From positions 336,001-400,000 of the forward strand of contig VIIQ02000029.1 in assembly GCA_007449985.2 (NCBI GenBank): a stretch of 64,000 bases of DNA, in the 5' to 3' direction. Source of the stretch: Desmodesmus armatus. Its lineage: Eukaryota > Chlorophyta > Chlorophyceae > Sphaeropleales > Scenedesmaceae. The first letter of the stretch is position 1, and each line of letters opens with the position of its first letter. Positions 46,389 to 56,991 of the stretch are shown here, one piece after another. The notes under the pieces were generated by a model. That model searched no databases. It was not told the origin of the DNA and saw only the letters and a program-made list of their open reading frames with translations. The position numbers were made by a program, and so were the translations under genes.

Positions 46389-49300
46389 ATGGAGACCGCT
46401 GTGGCCGCTGTAGAGGCAAAAGAAGCACCTCTGCAGCCTCAGCTTCCCTCCAGGTGCGCTGGCAGGGCCCGACACCCCTGGCCGTCTCACCTGGATTTCG
46501 ATGCCATCAGCCGTGCTTGATGTGCAATCGATGCTTGGCTTGCGCGTGCTGCTGGTGTCTGGTGCTTTTCTTTGTTTGGGCCATCTTCGAGGCGCCTGTC
46601 AGGCGTATCCGACTGGATTTCGCCTGGTTCACTCACCTCACATAAAGTTGACAAGTGCTTGTGGTCAACATCATGACTGATCTTTCCATGCAAGGGCTTC
46701 AGGCCCTGCAACCATTCTTTTTGATGAGGCTTATCCCCAGATAGTTGTTTGTCAATCAAGGCAGCACCTGTGTTGCACATGCAGCTGGATGGGCGTGTCC
46801 CTTCCGCCAGGCAAAGGTCACGAGATTGCTGTCAGACAAATGCAACCAACTCAGGTGCTGCCACCGCTGTTGATGATGTTATGCAATCACTGTTATCATC
46901 TGTACACAAAGCTTTGGTACAGCAGGCAAGCAGAAGCACCACTCCCACTCTTTTCCCGCCTGTGCTGTTCCCGCCAACTGTCTGCGTCTGCGCAGAGACG
47001 ATGCTGAGGATGCAGCACAAGGACTCTTACAGCTTCTGCAAGCAAGGCAGCAGCTGCAAGCCCAGGACGCTCTAGCTTTAGCAGGAGCCAGCCTGGAGTC
47101 ACTAAACGGCCTCTCTGCAGCACTGACTGCAGGAGCAGTAGCAGCAGCTGGGGCAACAGACCCTCTTGAGGCCTTGGCCTTCTACCAGCAAGGCCGTGCT
47201 GGGGTCCAGGGCTTCATGCACCCACTCCTGCAGCAGCACTACGCTGCAGCGGCAGCCGCGGCTGCGGCAGCAGCAGGCGCTGCAGCTGGCAGGGGCCGTG
47301 GTGCATATTCTGCTCTGGGCCTAGAGGATGATGACATGTCCCTGATGTCAGGTGCGTGGTGCTTACTGAGACCATGTTTGCAAGGATCCACGTCTGGTGG
47401 CGAAAGATTGAATGTGCTGGAGACCACCAGGTTGCGCTTGGTTTAGGCTGCCCAGCAAGCATACTAAGCAGGTGCTAGACGTGTATGCATGCATGTGTTG
47501 CGCAGTTGAGAGCGCTGCAGGTGCAGCAACACAATACACATGTGCAGCAGCACTAGTGGCTGATGAGCTAGGCCTATTCTTTCCAGCTCAGCACATCTGC
47601 AGTGGTTCAACAGGGTTGAAGTTCACCTTGTCAAACAGTCAGCACTGACTACCTGCCAGCACAATTGCAACAGCACCACCCTTTAAATGCCACCTCAGGC
47701 ACCACATCAAAGCCAGCAGCTGCGCAAATCACTAGGCGCCCACTGCTTCATGGTAAGCTGAAGATCATGTGTGTACTGCTGTTTTCCATGGTGTCTGCAT
47801 GGTTGTCCTCCAGATCCCACTGAAGGTGGTGGCAGGCGAGGCTCAGGGGGTGGTGGCAGCACCGGTCAGGTCACAAAGATCAAGGAGAAAAACAGGCTGG
47901 CACAGCAGCGGTTCAGGCAGAAGCAGAAGAACATGGTGAACACCATCAAGAAACGGCTTGGGGAGCTAGAGGAGCAGGTGGGTTGGCAGGGGGCTTGGGG
48001 TAGTTTGGGGGGCAGGTTGTGCCATCTGAGGGGTCCAGATGACTTCGAGAGTGGCTAGCAAAGAGGCAAGATGCCCAACAAGGGTCCTTTTGGGCAGCGG
48101 TCGTTTTTTTGTTTGTTGGCGGCATCAGCACATGAAGAAGGAAAGCGCTGAAAGCTGTACTGTGCATGATGTTTGTTGTCCCATTGTTGCTGCTGCCGCT
48201 GCCACACCTGCTGATCTCACAGGCCCAGGCTCAGATGCACGAGATGAGGAGCGCAGAGCAGGAAAACGCCATGCTGCGCCGCGTCGTGGCAGAGCAGCAA
48301 AGCATCCTGCGTGCGTCACTCGCGCAGGGCCTCGCAGCAGCAGCAGCAGCCGGTGACACCAGCACCGACCCTGCTGCTGTTGCGGCCAAGGAGCAGCAGC
48401 AGGCTGCTCTCAAGGAGCTGCAGACAGCGGTGACTAATCTTGAATTCAAGGCAGCAATGGTGTCTGGCAGCAGAGCTGATGATGCAGCAGCAGAAGCAGC
48501 GGGTGGCAGCAACATCGGTGCTGCAGACGCCGGTATGCTTGCGCTGCTGCAAGGAAACGGGGATGCTTTTGGGACTGCTGCCGCAGCAGCAGCGGCAGCT
48601 ACTACAGGGGGCCGCAAGGGTGGCGCTGGCTCCTCAAGGCAGAAGGCCAACGGGCGCCGCAGCAGCAGTGGAGCCGCCGCCGCTGCTGCTGCTGCCGCCG
48701 CCGCTGCTGCCAGTGCGGGCATGGGCAGTGCTGCCATGCCAGATCTGAGCCTCCTGGCTGGGCTTGGCGGGCTTGCAGGGTTTGGTGGGGGCCTGGGGGG
48801 CTTGGCAGGAGTGCCGGGCCTTGGCTTGGGTGGTGTAGCGTCAAACCCCCTCCTGCTTGCGGCGCTGAGCAGAGGGGGCGACCTCGCCAGCCTCAACCTT
48901 GGGCTAAACCTGGGGCTTGGTTTGAACCTGGGTGGGGGTCTCGGGGGCTTGGGTGGTGGGCTGGGCATTGCTGGCTTGGCTGGGGGCCTGCCTGCAGGGA
49001 TGAACATGTCTGGCGGTTTCACGGACCTGCTGAACAGCAATGCAGGGCTGCAGAGCTGGCTGGCAGCGCCTCAGAATCAGACAGGGCTGCTGACGCAGCA
49101 GCTGCAGATGCACCAGCAGCTGCTGCAGCAACAGCAGGAGCAGGAGCAGCAGGTGGGGGAGGAGCAAGCAGATGATCAGCAGGCGATGGGCAAGCAGCAG
49201 CGGGAGGCTGGGGAGGATGGTGAAGGGCCTGATGCGAAGAGGCAGAAGACAGAGCCAGGCGACGCAGCAGCAGCTGCCGCAGCTCCTTCTGACGCTGCAG

Positions 49301-50745
49301 CAGCAGGGGGCGTGGGCGTCGATGCAGCAGCAGCAGCAGCAGCTGCCGCTGCTGCTGCTGCTGCCGCACCTGTTGGCGTACCTAGTACTGAGGAGCAGCA
49401 GCAGCAGCAGGCTGAACTTGCAGGGCTCTTGTTGGCGCAGGGTGCAGGGCCCCTCAAGCTCGATCAGCTGGCACAACTGCAGGCACAGCAGCAGCTGCAG
49501 CTGCTGGGCCAGTTGGGCCAGCTTGGGGGCGACCCCAGCCAGCAGCAGCAGAGCCTGGCAGCGGCACAAGGCCTGCTCATGCAGCCGCAGATGTTCCACA
49601 TCGAGCCGCTGCAGCTGCAGGGCCAGCAGCTGCCGTCACTCCAGCAGCAGCAGCAGCTGGGTGCGCTACTGTATCCAGGTTTAGCAGGCGCTGCAGGAGC
49701 AGACGCAGCGGCAGCGGCAACTGGGGCAGAGGCGATGCAAACTGATGCAGCAGCAGCGGCAGCGCTGCAGAACCCCCTCCAGCAGCTGCAGCAGCTGCAG
49801 CAGCTGCAGCAGTTGCAGCAGCTTCCATTGGACCTGCTGCAACAGCAGCAGGCACAGGGGTCCGCAGCAGCCGCACCTGCTGCTGCTGCTCCTGTCGATG
49901 ACTTCCTTTCACAGGACCCTACAGCAGCAGCAGCAGTTGGGGCACCAGCAGCAACAGCAGGACAGGACCCCTCTACCCAGCAGCAGCAGGCGGTTGCAGG
50001 TGTGGCAGGGGGTGTGGTGGTGAAGGCTGAGGCACAGGAGCTGCCACCTGCAGCAGTGGCAGCTACACCTGCAGCTGCTGCCTCTGCCTCTGAGCCTGTG
50101 GGTGCTGCTGCTGCCACTGCAGCAGGCACCCCAGCCGATGCCGCTGCTGCTGCTGCTCCTGCTGCTGCAGAGCAGGTGTCTGCCTCCGCAGCAGCAGCTG
50201 CAGCAGCAGTGCCTCCGGCTGATGCTGCTGCTTTGCTCAGCCAGCCAGGCATGTACAATGCCGTAATGAATATCTTGCAGCAGACAGCAGCAGAGACATA
50301 CCTGCCAGAGGGCGCAGCAGCAGCAGGCGGGACCCCTGGTGACGCAGGAGCTGCAGCGGCGGCAGCAGTTGCCAACATGTCTGCCCTGGCTGCTGCTGCA
50401 GGGATGGGTGGGGACCTGGCCCAGGGTTTGGCAGGCGGCAGTGCTGAGGGTAGCCAGCAGCCGTCAGGTCCTGAGGTGCAGGCAGCAGTTGCGCAAGTCC
50501 TGCAGTGGGCGAATGCTCAGGAGCCCGCTGCTGCAGAGACCTTGGCAGCGGAGGCTGCTGCGGCAGCTGGTGCGCAGGGGGTGAGGCAGCGGCCCCTGCT
50601 GCAACTGAAGCATCTGGGGTGTGAGGGCTTGCAACAGGTTTTGCCCCGTAGTAAGCAAGCTCGAGACGGGGGGTACAGGGTGGGCGTGCGCGTTGGGATG
50701 GGGGGTACAGGGCGGGTGTGCACGTGGCCATTGTTGCAGTGGTGA
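46389..50745 (+). CDS. bZIP transcription factor with a very long Ala/Gln-rich tail
   Basis: Five exons, 46389-46453, 46996-47351, 47699-47752, 47814-47977 and 48223-50745, join in frame to 1,053 residues. Exon 4 holds the basic region (KEKNRLAQQRFRQKQKN, the N-x7-R DNA-contact signature), and the zipper heptads run into exon 5 (LGELEEQ, then MHEMRSAEQENAMLRRV). A bZIP dimer binds DNA through this region in the nucleus. The ~750 residues after it are dominated by Ala runs, Gln runs and a Gly/Leu repeat (near LNLGLNLGLGLNLGGGLGG), as in activation or condensate-forming segments. A short nuclear-signal-like KRQKTE lies in the middle. A possible donor (GTGAGGC) at about 50581 could remove the last ~55 codons, which look unlike the rest, so the C-terminus is uncertain. 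Confidence 0.85.
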
Positions 50746-52558
50746 TTGGCCATATTGCCTCTGTTGCAGCGATGATTGGCCTCTTGTATGTATGCAGTTA
50801 TACCAGCTGGTACGTACCATCAGGTGTTCCAACAGTGGAAGTCTTGGTGCGGCAGACTCTGTACGGCAAAGGGCCGACTGCTTTGGTGTTTTGGCAAGTG
50901 TGCGGTTTTCAAGCCTTGCGCTTGGGGTTGGTGGTTGCATGAGCTGTGTGATGCTGTGTGTTGTTACCGAAGCTTCATTAGGATACATTTGCAAAGCGGA
51001 GTACCAGGCCTTGCTGTGCAAGACAGCCCCGCTGGTTTGGATGTCAGGCCAGGGTATTAGCGTGGCTGCCGGGTCGTATATTTGGTTGGTGGGTGACTGC
51101 CTCCCAATACCCACGATGTAAGACGAGTATTGTATTGACATTTGACAAGCTGTGCGCAGCGAGCCACAAATGACACGAGGATGATATGCATGTCTGGCCT
51201 CATTATTATTATTATTATGTCTGGCCTCTTCTGCCGGCAGTTGCCAACAAGAAGGGTACATTTGGGGCACCTGCTTGGTAGCATCTTGTGGGGCTGGGAG
51301 GCAATCTCCATCTGACACCAAGGTGTTGCACTGTTCTGAGGCCCTTTTGGGTTTTCTTGTTTGACGAGTCAACCCTCCCTGGGCTTGGCTCAGGTCAAAG
51401 ACGGAGTGCGTGAGGTGCGGCTAGGGTGTTGGGGGTGTGCTTGGGGTGACCACCCAACATGTCTGGGTCCTGCGCAAGTATTCTAAGTATGTTATCAGTC
51501 CCACAAGATTGAGTCGCTGGCACTGTCATCAAGTGCTGTTTGCTCTGGGCTTCATGTGCTGCACACATATGGCGCTGTTTGATTTTTGCTTGCGGGTGCA
51601 TGGCAGCAGCAGCTATCACGCAGGCTGGGACACGCAAGGGTGGCGAGCTTTTTGCTTTCGTCACAAGTGCTGCTGGCTGGAGATGTGTCCATGATCCTGG
51701 CCGGTCCACCTGCGTGGGGGTGGCACTCCTCCACATATGTTCTGCCTGGCCTCTTTGACTGTGCATGTGAATGCCTGTGCTGTATGCAGCGTCAGTTTAC
51801 ACCCTGTCAACACGCATTTTGTGTCGTGCCATGATGTAATGGTGTGTGTTGTTGGGTTGAGGTGTCATGACCTTGACCAAGGTGCCCATATGCTTGTAAG
51901 ACTGTATGTACTGTGTCATTGGCTGGAACCTGCCAGGCCGTTTGGGTACATCTACCTGAGGTTGATTTCAGGCGGCCTTCAATTGTGTAGCAGCTGCAGC
52001 TGTCTTGTGCCTGGGCCGGCGTGTGCCTGGCACACCAAAGGACTGCGCGGGGCACTGTCCACCCACCAGCAGTGTCAGCAGTGCACTGCCTCAACAAGAA
52101 ATCCACACCCCAAACCTACTTCCCACTATCGAGATACATGTCTTGCACAAGCCCTGCAAGTGCTCCTGAGGTAGCAGTGCGCCAGCATGCCACAGCAGGC
52201 AGCAAGGACAGCAAGGTAGCTGCTGTGAGGAAAGCAGTGCTGTTCAGATGTCTTCTACAGCGAAGTCCGCAGCTGTCTCGGCCCAGGGAGCTTTCGTTCA
52301 AGCTGCTGGTGACAGCATAGATCGATCCCCAAGGTCGCAATGCCAAGCAGCATCAAGGCAGATGATCTTGCAGAGTCTTAATCGCAACACCATATGTTTC
52401 AGTCAGCTGTTTGCGCTGCTGGCCATCAAACCGGGAGGGGAACCCTTACACAAAGACCCACGATGAAGGGAGCACACAAGCCAGGCCAGCTCCCGGCGCA
52501 TTTCACCTTGAACGCACCTGCAGAAACTTAGAGGCAGCATCTCTCAGCACTAGACACG
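50746..52558. other. No supported gene
   Basis: 1.8 kb of short frames on both strands with no splice-consistent chain. A small (ATT)n run is at about 51203-51219. The left part is probably 3' UTR of the bZIP gene. Confidence 0.45.
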
Positions 52559-55352
52559 ATGGCGGCCTCTTTCAGCACCAAGCGCGTCAGTGGTCTCGCC
52601 CAGAAGCAGGCAGCCCCTGCCCGCAGCCGGACAGTCCGCGTCTGCTGTCAGAAGCAGGGTGCGTGCGGCAATTGGAGTCTCGTGCCCACGATCTGGCCAG
52701 TCCACTTGTCACCTGTTGACGGGCAGTAGCAGCTGTGTAGAGGGCCCATTGGGACCTTTTGCAGCTTTACGCTGGCGTTTTGGTTGCTGATTGATTGTTT
52801 GTCTCGTGCCATGGGCTGCAGGCCAGAGCCAGGTGCAGAAGGCCTCAGCTTTCGCAGCATTCGCGGCTGCCGCTCTGCTGCAGGCCTCCCCAGCATCAGC
52901 AGGCGTGATCCTGGAGCAGCCTCAGATTAAGAAGGTGTGTGCCAGCCGTGCGGGCCAATCTCGGCGGCTTCGCCACAGAATTTGACTTTGATCTAGGTGG
53001 AGCAGCATCTGACAAATATGTATCTGCACGTGGAACACCTGGCAGCAACCGCCTTGACTAAGCAATTGAAGTTTTGGTTACTTTCCAAGGCACAACAGCA
53101 GCTGTGCAGGTGCAGCTGGGCATCCCAAAGCACTGTTGAGGTCATGCCCAGGGTCGCTGTTCAGAACACGCCGAGGGTCGCGTGTAGAAACACAATTATG
53201 CAGCACAGCCATTTGCTGCATGCAGATGGCTGCAAGGCAGTCTGACTAGGCTCAATGCTGGCTGCATGGGCCACTGGCAGGCCACTTTGAAAGCTGTGCA
53301 CACCTGCCCGATTGCAGTTTCATCAGCCAAGCACACGGTTTGGACAACAGTTTTCTCAGCACTACCTGCTTGGCGCTTCTGCTTGTTTTCTGTTTTGTAC
53401 ACACAGGTGCTGCAGTCAGATGAGACCGCTGCTCCCGCCCCCAAGAGGGAGATCATCCTGCCAGGTCAGTTGCTTCAGCAGCAGCAGCTGCAGGCACACA
53501 ACAGGAGCAGCAAGAGCGCAGCAGCAGCAGCAATTAGTAGCGGGAAGAATCCACCACAGCTCAGCAGCACGCGTGCAGCCAGCTTGCGCGGCCCAGCTGT
53601 ATCGGTTTGACTTGTCACACACCCAGCCAACGGGGCACTGCAGTCCACACCAGCAGTGGCAGCTGGTGGTCCAGCACGCATGTGTTCCCACTTGGGACTG
53701 CAACCATCATTGTCCTATGTTGGCAAGCATGACATGCACACTGGACTCGTTTCAACTGCATAGCAGTGCTGGGCTGCTGGCGCACAGACAGCTACTGCCC
53801 TGTGCTGTTCCTTTGTACCATACTTTTGGCCAACTCAAACTTGTGTACTTTACCTGCAGGCATGCGCAGCAAGCAGGCACCCAAGACTGCTGACGCCCCC
53901 GCGGCTGCTGCTGTGAAGAAGGCACCAGAGGCCTCCGTGCAGGGTGGAGACCTGGACCCCAAGGCCATTGCACTGCCAGGTGTGTGGGGCATGCTGCCTG
54001 TTGCTGCGCACCTTATGCAGGAGTTTTTCAATACAGTCCTGGGTCAGCTCGAGCTGCCGCATAACATGACGTGCACGCCATCAGCTGTGGTAGCGTTGCG
54101 AGCCGGTGTCTGCCAGACTCCATGCATGCCGTGTACCTGTCATGCACCAAAAAACGGTGCTATTCAATCCAGCCACTGATGCTGAGAGGCGCATGCAGAT
54201 TCGTTTGTGGTGTGTGATATACCAGCAGCTGTTGTGCTGAGGTGTGCTGTTGACTGTGTTGTGCTGCAGGCTCCCTGGCTCTGATTGCTGCTGGTGCGTT
54301 TGCGCTGACCAAGCTGGACGACGGCTTCCTGGAGTTCATGAACGAGGCATCAGCAAAGGTGAGCAGTGAGGGCCTGGCTGGCGGCACCTTTTTGTGTATT
54401 GAGACAGGACCCTGATCAAAAAGGGCGAAACACAGCGCATGTTTTGTGCACCCGGAAGAGGCGCACACAACAGGCCGCCTGTTCAGTGGAAAGCCAGCTG
54501 CTTGCCTGCCCACTCCTCAAGCCACAAGTGCCCTCGAACTTGTCTCTGAGAGATGAGCTTCAGAGCACTTGTGGTTTGAGGAGTTGGCAGGCAAGCAGCT
54601 GGCTTTCCATTGGAAGTGGTCTGCAGGCAAGCAGGGGCAACTGTGCACACTGCAGACGCAGCTAACGGCACACAGCTGCACTCCAGCACTCAGCAGTCAC
54701 ATATCGCATGCATGGCCCTGTCTGCTGCACAGGACTCCAACCTGGATTCCAACCTGGAAGGTGCTGGCTATGAGACCGCCATCAACGACAAAAACCAAAT
54801 ACTAATAAAAATAAAACAATAAATAATGATAATTGATCTGCTTTGCAGGACTCCAACCTGGACGGTGCCGGCTATGAGACCGCCATCAAGGGCGGTGCCC
54901 TGGCAGCTGGCGGCGGCAAGCCCAAGAGCAAGGCCGGCAGCAAGGCAGGAACCAAGAAGGTGAGCTGGACTGTGTTCATGCTACATCAACGGAGCGGACA
55001 GACGCTGACTGACTGGCTGCTAGCTGGTGTACAGTTCATACGGAACCCAGGGCCATTAGTGGCGTGATGTCGTCGCTACCGGGCTGTGTGGTCAAGTGCA
55101 TGGGTTTCAGCGGCAGCTGCTGGACCTCGTGTTGCATCCAACAGCGCATTATTAGGTGTTACGGGGAGACGCTGCGGGTTGTGCCAGTGGAGGTTGGACT
55201 GCCATGCACATGTTGTGCTGCCCATCGCCTGCGTACTCGTGCATCTCACATCTCACCATTGTGCTTGCTGCTGTTGTTGCTTGCAGGTCAAGGCAGCTGG
55301 CAAGAGCAGCGGCACTGGCTTCAGCCTTGGTGGCCTGCTGAACAAGGAGTAA
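52559..55352 (+). CDS. Putative chloroplast thylakoid protein of unknown function
   Basis: Seven exons, 52559-52658, 52822-52934, 53407-53464, 53860-53979, 54270-54358, 54849-54959 and 55287-55352, join in frame to 218 residues. The N-terminus (AASFSTKRVSGLAQKQAAP) is a typical basic, Ser/Ala-rich plastid transit peptide. A hydrophobic segment ending in an AxA-type site (FAAAALLQASPASA, then GVILEQP) suggests a bipartite thylakoid signal. A second hydrophobic stretch (SLALIAAGAFALTKL) could span the membrane. The C-terminus is Lys/Gly-rich. I do not recognise the family; a thylakoid-associated role is inferred from targeting only. Intron 5 holds a long hairpin and an alternative last exon (separate entries). 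Confidence 0.82.
54487..54609 (+). ncRNA. Intronic foldback hairpin (pre-miRNA-like or MITE-like)
   Basis: Two 45-base arms, 54487-54531 and 54565-54609, are reverse complements with two mismatches and enclose a 33-base loop. The left arm starts TGGAAAGCCAGCTGCTTGCC. It lies in intron 5 of the sense gene, so it would fold in the pre-mRNA. Green-algal small RNAs often come from long intronic hairpins, but a small foldback transposon would look the same. Confidence 0.6.
54733..54822 (+). CDS. Alternative last exon of the thylakoid protein gene (duplicate of exon 6)
   Basis: Preceded by a good acceptor (GCTGCACAG), this 90-bp segment repeats the start of exon 6 (DSNLDGAGYETAIK there; DSNLDSNLEGAGYETAIN here, with an internal 12-bp duplication). 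It is in phase with exon 5. It then runs 11 codons into AT-rich sequence and stops at TAA, followed by AATAAA-like bases. Its use would drop the Lys/Gly-rich tail. It could equally be an unused decayed copy. Confidence 0.45.
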   Translation, partial: DSNLDSNLEGAGYETAINDKNQILIKIKQ

Positions 55353-55504
55353 TTGTTGCCTGTGATTACGTAATCCCCTTTTTTGGGCTATGTCATCACT
55401 GTGTGGACAGCCACTGCCAGCATTGGCAGCGGCGTTTTTTGACTGGGTTAGGGAGTTGTCGGCGGTTTTGAGAGAGCTGTAGATCACATGTGCTGTTGGG
55501 GCTG

Positions 55505-55509
55505 TGTAA
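55505..55509 (+). terminator. TGTAA polyadenylation signal of the thylakoid protein gene
   Basis: TGTAA 153 bp after the stop codon; another lies at 55885-55889. Confidence 0.5.
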
Positions 55510-56991
55510 CGTTACTCGCAGGGCGTTGCTTGGTCCAGCACAGCACCAGTGCCACTTTGCAGCAGCGGCAGCAGCTCGTGCTGCATGCTTTTTCGCTGCG
55601 GCACACAGCATCCGCAACAGCAGTTGTGTCTCTGAAAGCATTTGGCGCCTGCCGCCATGTCCTGCCAGCCTAGCATGTCAGCACACCACCGTACTGTTGC
55701 ATGGCGTGCTGTGGTGTGCTGTGACATCCTTTGCGTGTGCACGTACAGCTCTATTCGGTGTGCTACAGTTGCTGCAATGCTCAGCTCTGTGGGCCTGAGG
55801 GTGCTGCATGTGTATGGCCAGTGCGGTGCAAGATCCCTGATGTTCATGATGGGCTGGGGCTGCTGACAGAGCACTGTAGCAACATGTAATCCTACTGAGA
55901 GAGAGGGTCGCATTGTGCAAGTGAATAGCTGGCTGGTCCAGGTCAGGCTGGGAGTTGTCATTCCAGAAATACAAATGCACTGCAATGCCTTGGTGAAGGG
56001 TTGGTCGCTTCAGACACTTCCAAGATGTTACGTCAGTGTTCCTGAAACATAAACAATGCTGGTGGTGCACATACATCAGTCCAAAGCTATGGTGCCCATA
56101 GGCATCAAGCAACACGAGTGAAGCACACATACCCACAAAGCAATGCTGTCCCTGCCCTGGCTAGCTGTACAACCAGACTTGCCCGGCAGCTGTTGAATGG
56201 GCACCGCACAGCTTGAAGCCCATTCAACACAATATTAGGCAGCTTTTCAGCGGGCACCACACAGCCTCACTGCCTCAAGACCAGGAAAATGGGTGCCAAT
56301 CTTCAGCACTTGCTGACTGCCCCAAGGAGTGGTGTCACCCTGGTGCCAACCACCTGCCAAACCTGCATGTCTCGTGATCAACACTGCCGCAGTACAGCAT
56401 TTTGTACAAAGGAAGGGACAGAAAATACAGCAGCTAGGCCTGCAAAAATGCAAGGCAAGAGAGATAGGGTGACGGACACCCTGAAAAACCCAGGCAGCAC
56501 AAAATGTTGTAGAAAAAATGCAACACTTCATGCAGCAAATCACCAAAGCACAAGGCACGTTCCCCGTGACATTGTTCAACCACTACCGTACAACATCCTC
56601 AGCACAGGTTTGGTCACAACACCAGATGCCCAGCTGGGACAGAACCCCACACACATTTTTTGCCGCGCCAACAGGCAACCCAAGCCAATCAAATGGACCG
56701 ACCGCAGACAGATTCTGCTGTGAACTCCTTTCCAGAGCCATCATGCTGCGTCCTGCTTTCAAGAGCCTGCAGTGACCAGCAGGGCCAAGGGTGCTTGCAG
56801 ACATGCAGCAAGCTACCTCTGTGGGAAAACCATGCCAAGTGTGCCTCGACTGGCCAGCTGCACACTGCTGTCGGCAATCACTGTGACAGGCAAACCACCG
56901 GCAGAGAAGGTCTCTGGTTCACGCGGCAGTTTGTGGAAGCAGTACCGCCAAAATCTGTCCTGGCCAGATTCAGCCGTATCCTCAACTGGCC
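55510..56991. other. Convergent 3' regions; no gene seen
   Basis: Lies between the 3' ends of the thylakoid protein gene and the leucine-rich-repeat gene. A direct repeat of a ~25-base phrase (GGGCACCGCACAGC / GGGCACCACACAGC) is at about 56197-56268. Confidence 0.45.

Noticed and set aside
48231..50378. Several long minus-strand Ala/Ser/Pro/Cys-rich frames
   Set aside because: They are antisense shadows of the bZIP gene's trinucleotide repeats.
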